From Emticicia sp. C21 (GTDB lineage Bacteria; Bacteroidota; Bacteroidia; Cytophagales; Spirosomataceae), in contig NZ_QVMT01000012.1 in the NCBI RefSeq assembly GCF_003418935.1, forward strand, positions 1-64,000: a stretch of 64,000 nt of DNA, in the 5' to 3' direction. The notes beneath the pieces were generated by a model that saw only the letters and a list, made by a program, of their open reading frames with translations, made no database searches and had not been told where the DNA came from. Both the position numbers and the translations under genes were made by a program. Position 1 is the stretch's first letter. Each line of letters opens with the position of its first letter. Shown one piece after another: positions 44,449 to 53,147 of the stretch.

Positions 44449-44495
44449 AATGTTGTGGATGACGATTTTTTAAATCGTCATCCACAACATTTTAA
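44445..44495 (+). terminator. Terminator of Ppx/GppA gene, 24-base perfect stem
   Basis: Arms 44445-44468 and 44472-44495 with loop TTT; the left arm includes the stop codon. The arms are GC-mixed (TGTTGTGGATGACGAT) and flanked by T and A runs. Confidence 0.75.
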
Positions 44496-44637
44496 CCATC
44501 CTTTAATATATCTTCAATCCTCTTTTTACTTCTCTGCCCTTAATTTGCTTCAACAAGATGTCTGTCATTTTGGTTAAGATAATGTTCATATCTTAATTTA
44601 GGTAGTTTCACAAACACAATCTATTTATAATCATTAC

Positions 44638-45444
44638 ATGGCAGAGAAAAAATTAGCAGGACAATCAGCTCTGGTTACAGGAGCAAGTTCAGGTATTGGC
44701 GAAGGAGTAGCCTTGGCATTGGGAGAAGCAGGTGCCAATGTGGTAGTCAATTATAATTCTAATCCTGATGCGGCCAATACAGTAGTCGAAAAAATCAGGG
44801 CTTTTGGTAGCAAAGCCATAGCTATACAAGCCGATGTAAGCAAAGAAGAGTCGGTGCAATCCATGTTCAAAAACATGTTTGAAGAATTTGGCACGATTGA
44901 CATTCTGGTAAATAATGCAGGCTTACAGAAAGATGCCAAATTTGATGAAATGACATTAAGCCAATGGCAAACAGTGATAGATATTAACCTGACAGGCCAA
45001 TTCCTCTGTGCCAGAGAAGCTATCAGAGAATTTCTCCGCCGAGGCCCGGTGGCGGAACGCTCCTTAGCTACCGGAAAAATTATCTGCATGAGCTCAGTGC
45101 ATGAACTAATTCCATGGGCGGGACATGTGAATTATGCTTCGTCTAAAGGAGCTATCAAAATGCTTATGCAAAGTTTAGCGCAGGAATATGGCGATAGAAA
45201 AATACGTGTGAATAGCATTTGCCCTGGTGCTATCCAGACGCCCATCAACAGAGCTGCATGGGAAACACCGCAAGCTTTGAATAGTCTGATGACTTTGATA
45301 CCATATAACCGCATCGGACAGCCAGGTGACATTGGAAAGTTAGCAGTCTTCCTGGCATCAGATGATTCAGACTACATTACCGGAACAAGCATCTTTATTG
45401 ATGGAGGTATGACGGTATTTGAAGGCTTTGCTACCGGAGGATAA
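44638..45444 (+). CDS. SDR oxidoreductase (glucose 1-dehydrogenase-like)
   Basis: The 268-residue classical SDR has TGASSGIGEGVA, NNAGLQKDA, MSSVHELIPWAGHVNYASSK (Ser, Tyr, Lys triad) and NSICPGAIQTPIN, with SIFIDGGMTV at the end. The pattern resembles bacterial glucose 1-dehydrogenases. It is followed after 59 bases by the large glucosidase gene, so it may oxidise a sugar released by that enzyme; this is inference from context. Confidence 0.9.
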   Translation: MAEKKLAGQSALVTGASSGIGEGVALALGEAGANVVVNYNSNPDAANTVVEKIRAFGSKAIAIQADVSKEESVQSMFKNMFEEFGTIDILVNNAGLQKDAKFDEMTLSQWQTVIDINLTGQFLCAREAIREFLRRGPVAERSLATGKIICMSSVHELIPWAGHVNYASSKGAIKMLMQSLAQEYGDRKIRVNSICPGAIQTPINRAAWETPQALNSLMTLIPYNRIGQPGDIGKLAVFLASDDSDYITGTSIFIDGGMTVFEGFATGG

Positions 45445-45503
45445 TTGTCCTAGTCAAGCTACTAAATCTACTGTCATACTATAGACAAATTTAAAATGCC
45501 TGC

Positions 45504-48185
45504 ATGAATCCGGAACAAGAAAGGCTAAATGCGAATGCTCATAAAGAAGTCCCACTTGAAAAATGGGGGCCTTATCTGACAGAAAGGCAATGGGCAACGG
45601 TAAGAGAAGATTATAGTGCCAATGGCGATGCCTGGGGCTATTTTCCACATGACCATGCCCGTTCGAGAGTGTATCGTTGGGGAGAAGATGGTCTGGGAGG
45701 AATCTCAGATGCGCGACAAAACCTCTGCTTTGCTTTAGCCCTTTGGAACGGTAAAGACAGCATTTTAAAAGAAAGACTTTTCGGATTAACCAATAGTGAA
45801 GGAAATCATGGTGAGGATGTAAAGGAATTGTATTACTACCTGGATAATACTCCGACACATTCTTACATGAAATTCCTCTATCAATATCCTCAGGAAGCAT
45901 TTCCTTATGAGAAACTCCTGGAAGAAAACCGGAATCGTACTAAAAAACAACCGGAATATGAACTGTTGGATACTGGTATCTATGACAATAATCGATACTT
46001 CGATGTGTTTGTAGAATATGCTAAAAACAACTCTGAAGATATTTGTATTCAGATTGAGATTTGGAATAGAGGGGATGAAAGTGCAACTATCTGGGTTTTG
46101 CCGACGTTATGGTTTCGAAACAGATGGGCTTGTGGAGATTTGACGCAAAAGCCATTGATTCAAGCCCATACAAATGGTTGCGTTCGGACAAACCATGAGT
46201 TTCTGGAAGATTATTTCCTTTATTTTCAGTCGGCAGAAGTAACCTTATTTACTGAAAATGAAACAAACATAGAGCGGATTTTTGACGGTACCAATAATAG
46301 CCCCTTTGTAAAAGATGCTTTTCACGAGGCAATTTGCCAGGGCAATAAAGATCTCTACAATTTGTTAAAGAATAATCAGCAGGGAACAAAATTTGCCCCG
46401 ATTTATGAATTAAGCTTGGAACCGAAGTCTTCGCAGAAGATTTTGCTCCGATTAACCAGTACAGAAAATGTTGACCCTTTTAATCATAGCTTTAGCCAGA
46501 TATTTTCAGATAGATTTCAGGAAGCTGAGGAATTCTATAAAAGATATGTGCCATCCGAAAATAAAGAATCAGAAAACAGTAAATCATCTGATTCTAAACC
46601 CGCAGACCCCAGGTCAGTCGATTTAAAGAATATACAAAGACAAGCGTTTGCAGGTCTTTTATGGAGCAAGCAATATTATCATTACGATGTAGAACGTTGG
46701 CTTGAAGGAGACCCCAATCAGATTGCCCCACCAGATGAGCGTTTTCTGGGAAGAAATGCTGAATGGACACATCTTAAAAACCAGGATGTGATTTCAATGC
46801 CCGATACCTGGGAATATCCCTGGTATGCTGCCTGGGACTTAGCCTTTCACTGTGTGCCCATGGCCATGCTTGACCCAACCTTTGCCAAAAATCAGCTCAT
46901 TCTTATTACAAGAGAGTGGTACATGAGTCCCAACGGACAGATTCCTGCCTATGAATGGAATTTCTCAGATGTCAATCCGCCTGTACATGCGTGGTCTGCT
47001 TTATCAATCTATCGTATCGAAAAAACCTTACATGGCAGAGAAGATGTCAATTTCCTGAAAAGGATATTTCAGAAACTACTCATTAATTTTACCTGGTGGG
47101 CAAATCGCGAAGATGATAATGGCAACAATATCTTTACCGGAGGTTTTCTGGGTTTAGATAATATTGCAGTGATTGACAGGGATAATCTCCCACTCAATTC
47201 ACATTTAGAGCAGGTTGATGCCACCGCATGGATGGCTATGTATGCCCTCAATATGATGGATATTGCCTTAGAAATTGTCCAGCACGACCCAGGTTTTGAA
47301 GATGTAGCTACTAAATTCTATGAACATTTTGTGCTGATAGCGGAATCATTAAATAAAGGTTTGTGGGATACAGAAGACAGCTTCTTTTACGATTTGCTAT
47401 ACACGCAAGGCGGCAGAATTACCCCTATGAAAGTGCGTTCCATTGTAGGTTTAAGTGCCCTGTTTGCTGTATCCATTATTGATCAGAAGAAAATTGCTAA
47501 TTTGCCCGATTTCAAAAAACGCATTACTTATATCAGAGATTACCGTACCCAAGCCAATAAGTTTTTGGCTAGTGAGCAAATGGCTGACGATGGGAATATT
47601 TTGCTTTCGCTGGTAAACAGAACGATATTGAAAAGGCTTTTAGAAGTAATGCTTGATGAAAATGAGTTTTTGTCGGTAGGGGGTATTCGTGCTTTATCAA
47701 AGTACTATGAAAAGAACCCGTATTCAGTCAATGTACAGGAGGTCGATTATAGTATTAATTATATGTCAGGAGAGTCTGACTCCGGGATGTTTGGAGGGAA
47801 TTCTAATTGGCGGGGACCAGTCTGGATGCCCATTAACTATTTAATCATCAAATCCTTAAAAAAATACTATCAGTTTTATGGCGATAGTTTCAAAGTAGAA
47901 CTTCCGACAGGCTCGGGCAAAATGATGAATTTGAACGAAGTATCAGCAGAATTAGCCAATCGATTAACAGGGATTTTTCAGCGAAACGAAGCGGGAGACC
48001 GTCTGGTACATGGTGCCTATCAGGAGTTTTATAAACGACCTGATAACAAAGATTTAGTATTGTTCTACGAATATTTTGACGGCGATACTGCGCGTGGGGT
48101 AGGGGCTTCTCATCAGACAGGTTGGACAGCCGTAGTAGCCGAATTGATTAATGAGACTGTTTGGGAGAAAGAGACTAAAGAATAG
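45504..48185 (+). CDS. GH63-type glucosidase
   Basis: The 893-residue cytosolic product opens with NPEQERLNANAHKEVPLEKWG and YLTERQWATVREDYSANGDAWGYF, typical of bacterial GH63 proteins (MGH1-like). The (alpha/alpha)6 barrel contains WEYPWYAAWDLAFH (catalytic Asp region), GQIPAYEWNFSDVNPPVHAW and the second acidic region NWRGPVWMPINYLIIKSL. These enzymes cleave alpha-glucosidic bonds, for example in mannosylglycerate or glucosylglycerate relatives. Exact substrate unknown. It probably shares a transcript with the SDR upstream. Confidence 0.9.
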   Translation: MNPEQERLNANAHKEVPLEKWGPYLTERQWATVREDYSANGDAWGYFPHDHARSRVYRWGEDGLGGISDARQNLCFALALWNGKDSILKERLFGLTNSEGNHGEDVKELYYYLDNTPTHSYMKFLYQYPQEAFPYEKLLEENRNRTKKQPEYELLDTGIYDNNRYFDVFVEYAKNNSEDICIQIEIWNRGDESATIWVLPTLWFRNRWACGDLTQKPLIQAHTNGCVRTNHEFLEDYFLYFQSAEVTLFTENETNIERIFDGTNNSPFVKDAFHEAICQGNKDLYNLLKNNQQGTKFAPIYELSLEPKSSQKILLRLTSTENVDPFNHSFSQIFSDRFQEAEEFYKRYVPSENKESENSKSSDSKPADPRSVDLKNIQRQAFAGLLWSKQYYHYDVERWLEGDPNQIAPPDERFLGRNAEWTHLKNQDVISMPDTWEYPWYAAWDLAFHCVPMAMLDPTFAKNQLILITREWYMSPNGQIPAYEWNFSDVNPPVHAWSALSIYRIEKTLHGREDVNFLKRIFQKLLINFTWWANREDDNGNNIFTGGFLGLDNIAVIDRDNLPLNSHLEQVDATAWMAMYALNMMDIALEIVQHDPGFEDVATKFYEHFVLIAESLNKGLWDTEDSFFYDLLYTQGGRITPMKVRSIVGLSALFAVSIIDQKKIANLPDFKKRITYIRDYRTQANKFLASEQMADDGNILLSLVNRTILKRLLEVMLDENEFLSVGGIRALSKYYEKNPYSVNVQEVDYSINYMSGESDSGMFGGNSNWRGPVWMPINYLIIKSLKKYYQFYGDSFKVELPTGSGKMMNLNEVSAELANRLTGIFQRNEAGDRLVHGAYQEFYKRPDNKDLVLFYEYFDGDTARGVGASHQTGWTAVVAELINETVWEKETKE

Positions 48186-48395
48186 CAATTCCTCTTATTT
48201 TTTTGGAATTATTCAACATTCTAATACCCATAACCAAGTGTTTAACCTTTAAATACTTCTCATTTTATTAATAAAAACCTGCCACATTGATTTTGACTAC
48301 AACAAAGTTTGATTCGGCTACAATGGCTTTTTCATACTTCACGACATTTGCCTTATCAAAATAATTAGTAGTCATTTACCAATTAAAATAAGGAT

Positions 48396-49271
48396 ATGAA
48401 AGTATTTGTAACAGGGGCATCGGGCTTTATTGGCTCTGCCGTAGTGAAAGAGTTAATTGAGGCAGGCCATGAAGTAACAGGTCTGGCACGCAGCGAAGCT
48501 TCTGCCAAAGCAATAAGAGAGGCTGGTGCTAATGTATTGATCGGCGGTTTGGAAGATATTGATGTACTTAAGCAAGGGGCTTCTCAGGCAGATGGAATTA
48601 TTCACACGGCATTTATTCATGATTTTACGCAATATGCCAAAGCTGCTGAAACCGATAAAGCCGCTATCCATGCAATGGGTGAAGCCATTAGCGGTACGAA
48701 CAAGCCCCTGATAGTAACAGCTGGTATTCTGGGCCTTCCTAAAACTGGGGAATATATCACTGAAGAGAGCCACGCCATCAATAGCCCAAGAGGCTCTGAA
48801 GCCGCTGCTTTGGCTTTAGCAACGCAAGGGATTAATGCTTCAGTGATTCGGTTACCTCCATCTGTACATGATAAGGGTGACAAAGGATTTGTGCCTTTTA
48901 TTATTAATCAGGCACAAAAAAATGGAGTATCTGCTTATCCGGCCTATGGACTTAATCATTGGCCTGCAGTGCATCGGTTAGATGCAGCAAATTTATTCCG
49001 ATTGGCTTTAGAGAAGGCTGAAAAAGGAGCTTTATACAACGCAATAGGAGAAACAGGCATTGAAATAAAGGCAATTGCAGAATTGATTGGCAAAAAACTG
49101 AACCTACCTGTAGCCTCAATAGAAGGAGAAGCACTGGCTACCCATTTTGAATGGATGAGTAGATTTATCGGATTCGATAGCCCTGCTACCGGATTTAAAA
49201 CACAGGAAGCCTTAGGGTGGCGACCTTCCCATGCAAATTTATTAGAAGATATGTCTGAAAATTATTTCTAA
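48396..49271 (+). CDS. Atypical SDR NAD(P)-binding protein
   Basis: The 291-residue product has the Rossmann start VTGASGFIGSAVVKELIEAGHEVTGL, ADGIIHTAF and the C-terminal half of an NAD-dependent epimerase, but the classical Tyr-x3-Lys is not clear, placing it among atypical SDRs. The region after DFTQYAKAAETDKAAIHA is typical of the family annotated as oxidoreductases of unknown substrate. An AraC regulator follows on the same strand 113 bases downstream. Confidence 0.85.
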   Translation: MKVFVTGASGFIGSAVVKELIEAGHEVTGLARSEASAKAIREAGANVLIGGLEDIDVLKQGASQADGIIHTAFIHDFTQYAKAAETDKAAIHAMGEAISGTNKPLIVTAGILGLPKTGEYITEESHAINSPRGSEAAALALATQGINASVIRLPPSVHDKGDKGFVPFIINQAQKNGVSAYPAYGLNHWPAVHRLDAANLFRLALEKAEKGALYNAIGETGIEIKAIAELIGKKLNLPVASIEGEALATHFEWMSRFIGFDSPATGFKTQEALGWRPSHANLLEDMSENYF

Positions 49272-49279
49272 ATAAAGAA

Positions 49280-49313
49280 CTCAAGTGGGCAGTGGTTTTT
49301 AGTCCCACTTGAG
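49280..49313 (+). terminator. Terminator of SDR gene
   Basis: Arms CTCAAGTGGG (49280-49289) and CCCACTTGAG (49304-49313), 14-base loop, followed by CATTTTA. Confidence 0.7.
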
Positions 49314-49384
49314 CATTTTAAGTAAAAACCGTATCTTTCTAAAAACATATCCGGTTTTAAGACCCCCTGATCCAATACTAAACA

Positions 49385-50302
49385 ATGGAACATAAAAAGC
49401 CGATACAAATAAAGAGTATCAGAGAATTTCACAGATTGCGTGGATTGGCTGCACCAGAGCATCCGCTTATCAGTGTAATAGACTACTCAAAAATGATAGC
49501 CTCTGGGACTGACGAAAGTGGTGGATTGTTGTTCGACTTTTACCTCATATCGTTAAAAAAAGGACTAGGCGTAAAGTTAAAATACGGCCAGCAGATATAT
49601 GATCATGATGAGGGGGTGATGTCTTTTATGGCACCGCATCAATTGTTAAAGATAGAAAAACAAAATACAAACACTGTTCGCTCAGGATGGATGTTATTGA
49701 TTCATCCGGACTTTATCTGGAACACTCCTTTGGCAAAAAGCATCAAACAATATGATTATTTTGGATATGCTGTAAACGAAGCATTGTTTTTATCAGAAAA
49801 AGAAGAAGCAACCGTAAACACTGTTATAAATAGTATAAAAGAAGAATATCAGAATACGATTGATAAATTCAGCCAGAGCATTATTATCTCACAAATTGAA
49901 ACTTTGCTAAATTATTCCGAACGATTTTATCAGCGCCAGTTTATCACACGTCATAAATCAGGGCATCAGTTATTGGAGAAAGTGGAAGCATTTTTGGAAA
50001 CCTATTTTAATGGCGAAATGATTTTATCTGATGGATTGCCAACTGTAAAATCTATTTCAGAAGAACTCAATGTATCCACGGGTTATCTTGGGTCATTGCT
50101 GAGGTCGCTTACAGGCATGAATACACAGCAACATATTCATGAAAAATTAATTGAAAAAGCTAAAGAAAAGCTTTCTACCACGCAGCTAACTGTAAGTGAA
50201 ATCGCCTATGAATTAGGTTTTGAGCATTCGCAATCCTTTAGCAAATTATTCAAAAGTAAAACGCAACAAACACCTTTAGAATTTCGTAGTTCGTTTAATT
50301 AA
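49385..50302 (+). CDS. AraC-family transcriptional regulator
   Basis: The 305-residue product has an N-terminal cupin-like sensing domain (about 1-180) and a C-terminal AraC-type double helix-turn-helix (about 215-300): VKSISEELNVSTGYLGSLLR, TQLTVSEIAYELGFEHSQSF, FKSKTQQTPLEFR. The target may be the SDR gene just upstream, a common arrangement, but no operator is evident. Confidence 0.92.
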   Translation: MEHKKPIQIKSIREFHRLRGLAAPEHPLISVIDYSKMIASGTDESGGLLFDFYLISLKKGLGVKLKYGQQIYDHDEGVMSFMAPHQLLKIEKQNTNTVRSGWMLLIHPDFIWNTPLAKSIKQYDYFGYAVNEALFLSEKEEATVNTVINSIKEEYQNTIDKFSQSIIISQIETLLNYSERFYQRQFITRHKSGHQLLEKVEAFLETYFNGEMILSDGLPTVKSISEELNVSTGYLGSLLRSLTGMNTQQHIHEKLIEKAKEKLSTTQLTVSEIAYELGFEHSQSFSKLFKSKTQQTPLEFRSSFN

Positions 50303-50325
50303 GGTGATATATACCATATAATAAA

Positions 50326-50350
50326 AGAGACAAGTCAATGACTTGTCTCT
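50326..50350. terminator. Bidirectional terminator between AraC and Nfu genes
   Basis: 12-base complementary arms AGAGACAAGTCA (50326-50337) and TGACTTGTCTCT (50339-50350) with a minimal loop, so the actual stem is about 10 bases. Confidence 0.7.
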
Positions 50351-50375
50351 ACCATTTTATATCGTCTAAAAGATA

Positions 50376-50972
50376 TTACACACCCTCTGCAACCACCTCT
50401 TTCACCTCTGGTACCATTGTTGTCAATAGACGTTGGATACCATCACGAAGGGTAACTGTTGACGACGGGCAACCACTGCAAGAGCCTTGCAGATATACTT
50501 TTACCTGTCCGGTTATTTCATCAAATGAGGCAAAATTGATGGCGCCTCCATCTGACTCGACGGCTGGACGAACATATTGATCAAGTGTTGATTTGATTTT
50601 GGCAACTACCGCTGAATCGTTCGCGTCAATAATCAATGTGTTTTTGTCAATCGTTTTTTGAGCAAAAACTGGATGATTCTGCTCGAAATATATCTTTAAA
50701 AATTTCTTTACATCATATACTACATCTTCCCACTCGGTGTCATCATCTTTACTCATCGTAATGAAATTAGAAGCGATGAAAATTCTTCTTACGAATGGAA
50801 ACTGGAACAAGTCAGCAGCCAATGGTGATGCTTTGCCTTCTTCTGCTGTAGATGCAATAGTCGGATAATCGAACGATAAGCCTTCTGGAGCTAATTCAAA
50901 ATTCAATACAAACTTCATAGAGTTTGGATTGGGACTTAGCTCAGTATAAATCATTGTTTGGCGTTGAAGCAT
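50376..50972 (-). CDS. Nfu-type iron-sulfur carrier protein
   Basis: The 198-residue product has an Nfu_N domain (YTELSPNPNSMKFVLNFEL; FPFVRRIFIASNFITMSKDD) and a C-terminal NifU-like domain with the Fe-S-binding CxxC in LQGSCSGCPSSTVTLRDGIQ. It transfers Fe-S clusters to apo-enzymes. ATG 50954 is an alternative start. Single-gene unit upstream of rplU-rpmA in the same direction but after a terminator. Confidence 0.93.
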   Translation of the reverse strand: MLQRQTMIYTELSPNPNSMKFVLNFELAPEGLSFDYPTIASTAEEGKASPLAADLFQFPFVRRIFIASNFITMSKDDDTEWEDVVYDVKKFLKIYFEQNHPVFAQKTIDKNTLIIDANDSAVVAKIKSTLDQYVRPAVESDGGAINFASFDEITGQVKVYLQGSCSGCPSSTVTLRDGIQRLLTTMVPEVKEVVAEGV

Positions 50973-51053
50973 GACAATCGAATATATATTAAATGAATAG
51001 TGTCTGTTTTAGAACAGTATTCTACCAGAATAAGTTTGGCGGGGCATAAAAAA

Positions 51054-51074
51054 AACCTGCCATTGAGGCAGGTT
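51054..51074 (-). terminator. Intrinsic terminator of rplU-rpmA
   Basis: Minus-strand arms AACCTGCC and GGCAGGTT with a 5-base loop and a run of T (plus-strand A-run at 51047-51055), 22 bases after the rpmA stop. Confidence 0.85.
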
Positions 51075-51095
51075 CTAAAAAGTCTTTACAAAGGC

Positions 51096-51353
51096 TTATG
51101 CTTCTGCAACAATGTTAACGAAAGATTTTCCGTCACGTCCTTTTTTAAATTCTACGATTCCGTCAGCTAATGCGAAAAGTGTATGGTCTCTACCAACACC
51201 TACATTGACACCAGGATTATGTCTGGTACCACGTTGACGAACGATAATGTTTCCGGCGATAGCCGTTTGGCCGCCAAACAATTTAACGCCTAAACGTTTA
51301 CTTTCTGATTCGCGACCGTTTTTCGACGAACCTACACCTTTTTTGTGTGCCAT
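51096..51353 (-). CDS. rpmA: 50S ribosomal protein bL27
   Basis: The 85-residue product starts [22 protein letters not shown] and has [20 protein letters not shown], all typical. Start is at the first residue of mature-type bL27 with no cleaved leader. It lies 70 bases after rplU in the same operon. Confidence 0.98.
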   Translation of the reverse strand: MAHKKGVGSSKNGRESESKRLGVKLFGGQTAIAGNIIVRQRGTRHNPGVNVGVGRDHTLFALADGIVEFKKGRDGKSFVNIVAEA

Positions 51354-51423
51354 GACCTTATTCTACTTTTAATTTTGAATTGCAATGAAATAATTTTGCG
51401 GTTGAATTTCACAACCAAATGTT

Positions 51424-51735
51424 TTACGCTGCGATTTCGTCGATTTGAATTTTAGTCAAATACTGACGGTGACCATTTTTCTTAACGTATCCTTTACGGC
51501 GTTTTTTCTTGAAAACGATTACTTTTTCGCCTTTAAGGTGTTCTAAAATAGTTGCTTTTACAGAAGCACCTTCTACGGTTGGAGCACCTACTGAGATAGT
51601 TCCACCGTTGTCAACAAGAAGAACCTTGTCGAATACAAGCTCAGCGTTCGTTTCGCCTTCTAATCTATGAGTATAGAGCGTACGACCCTTTTCAACTTTA
51701 AATTGCTGACCTGCGATTTCTACGATTGCGTACAT
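51424..51735 (-). CDS. rplU: 50S ribosomal protein bL21
   Basis: The 103-residue product is a typical bL21: [18 protein letters not shown] and the C-terminal [20 protein letters not shown]. It is the first gene of the rplU-rpmA operon with its own promoter at 51821-51851. Confidence 0.98.
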   Translation of the reverse strand: MYAIVEIAGQQFKVEKGRTLYTHRLEGETNAELVFDKVLLVDNGGTISVGAPTVEGASVKATILEHLKGEKVIVFKKKRRKGYVKKNGHRQYLTKIQIDEIAA

Positions 51736-51820
51736 TTTTTAAATGTTAAATTTACAATGAATATTATTTTCTTATCTTCGTTAGCAGTTTCTATTGAGAT
51801 AGACTTACTAATTCGGGGTG

Positions 51821-51851
51821 CAAAGTTAATAATATAATTTTGTTTTTCAAA
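51821..51851 (-). promoter_or_regulatory. Promoter of rplU-rpmA (TTTG-N19-TAACTTTG)
   Basis: On the minus strand TTTG (51848-51851) and TAACTTTG (51821-51828) are 19 bases apart, an exact match to the Bacteroidota consensus. The leader to the rplU ATG (51735) is roughly 80 bases. Confidence 0.8.
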
Positions 51852-51917
51852 TTGTTGCATGCTATGTTTTTTTTTATAAAATTGTAATCGCTTATTCATC
51901 TAAAACTCGCAGAAACT

Positions 51918-52355
51918 ATGAAAATCCGTCAGATATTGCAAAAAAAGAAAATAAATGCCCTTTTCTCGGTTTCATCTGATACAACTGTATACGATGCCCT
52001 GGTAGAAATGGCAGACAAAAACATTGGAGCAGTTTTGGTAATAGATAATGAAAAACTTGCCGGCATCTTCTCTGAACGTGATTATGCACGCAAGATTGTG
52101 CTGAAAGGCCTGCATTCTGATGAGACATTGGTAAAAGATGTAATGACCTCTAAGGTGATTACTATTGACCTGGAAGATAAACTGGAAGATGCCATGCAGA
52201 TTATGTCTGATAAGCATATCAGACACTTACCCGTAAATGATGGTGACAAACTGGTAGGTATCATCTCAATCAACGATTTGGTTACTACGCTCATCAATGA
52301 GCAAAAATCGCAGATTGCCTCGCTGGAAAGCTATATTTCGGGTAGCTATGCGTAG
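51918..52355 (+). CDS. Two-CBS-domain protein
   Basis: The 145-residue product has two CBS domains: about 5-65 (VSSDTTVYDALVEMADKNIG, GIFSERDYARKI) and 70-135 (MTSKVITIDLEDKLEDAMQI, RHLPVNDGDKLVGIISINDL). CBS pairs bind adenosine nucleotides and regulate other proteins. A TAATTTTG box at 51835-51842 could be its -7 element. No partner domain is fused. Confidence 0.92.
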   Translation: MKIRQILQKKKINALFSVSSDTTVYDALVEMADKNIGAVLVIDNEKLAGIFSERDYARKIVLKGLHSDETLVKDVMTSKVITIDLEDKLEDAMQIMSDKHIRHLPVNDGDKLVGIISINDLVTTLINEQKSQIASLESYISGSYA

Positions 52356-52499
52356 TGGCAATTGAGTAATTGTGTGAATGAGCGATTTAGTGATTAAAGT
52401 CTTTAATTGTTTAATTCGTTAGTTCCATAAATTTTGTAGCAAATTTATTTTGATATTAATAATATAAGCGAGGCCATTGGCTTCGCTTACTCATGTATA

Positions 52500-52952
52500 A
52501 TGGAACTTACTATCAGTACACCTGCACTCCTTTTTTCTACAGTTTCATTACTGATGATTGCCTTTACTAATCGGTTTCTGGCTTTAGCAAGTCTGATTCG
52601 GGATTTGCACGTCAAATATAAAACTGAAGAAGAAAAGGAAAATATTATTGCTCAGATTGTAGGATTAAAACGGCGTATCAGAATTGTAAGAAATATTCAG
52701 ATCATTGCTATTTCAAGCTTGCTTCTGAGTGCCGTATGTATGCTCTTGATTTTTTTAGAGAAAGAATTAGCCGCTAAATGGTTTTTTGGTGGAGCTTTGA
52801 CTCTACAAATAGTTGCTCTTACTTTATCTGTTCGGGAAATAACTCTATCCATGAATGCGCTCGAACTCGAACTTAGTGATATAGCAGAATTGATCGCTCC
52901 GGTTTCTCATAGAAAGCGTAAAAAGGAGACAGCTCCTGACTCACCTCATTAA
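52500..52952 (+). CDS. DUF2721 membrane protein
   Basis: The 150-residue product has three hydrophobic segments (TPALLFSTVSLLMIAFTNRF; QIIAISSLLLSAVCMLLIFL; WFFGGALTLQIVALTLSV) and the DUF2721 middle FLALASLIRDLH and RRIRIVRNIQ. Function unknown. It is a single gene with a short upstream gap after the CBS gene. Confidence 0.87.
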   Translation: MELTISTPALLFSTVSLLMIAFTNRFLALASLIRDLHVKYKTEEEKENIIAQIVGLKRRIRIVRNIQIIAISSLLLSAVCMLLIFLEKELAAKWFFGGALTLQIVALTLSVREITLSMNALELELSDIAELIAPVSHRKRKKETAPDSPH

Positions 52953-52982
52953 TAAATTTTTGTAATTACTAAACTTTTCCAA

Positions 52983-53013
52983 ATTGTTTTCTTAAAACAA
53001 ATAGCTATTTTTG
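52983..53013 (+). promoter_or_regulatory. Promoter-like boxes before ELWxxDGT gene
   Basis: ATTG at 52983-52986 and TATTTTTG at 53006-53013, 19 bases apart, giving a leader of about 130 bases to ATG 53148. Confidence 0.45.
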
Positions 53014-53147
53014 TACTTGAATTAAAATTTCAAAAGGCTTATTCTACATCTGATGATGCTGTTGACTAAAATGTAAAAATATCCTCTTGAATACTTCTAT
53101 TTATTATTAACATAATACCTTTTACACCACTAATCAATTCAATACGA

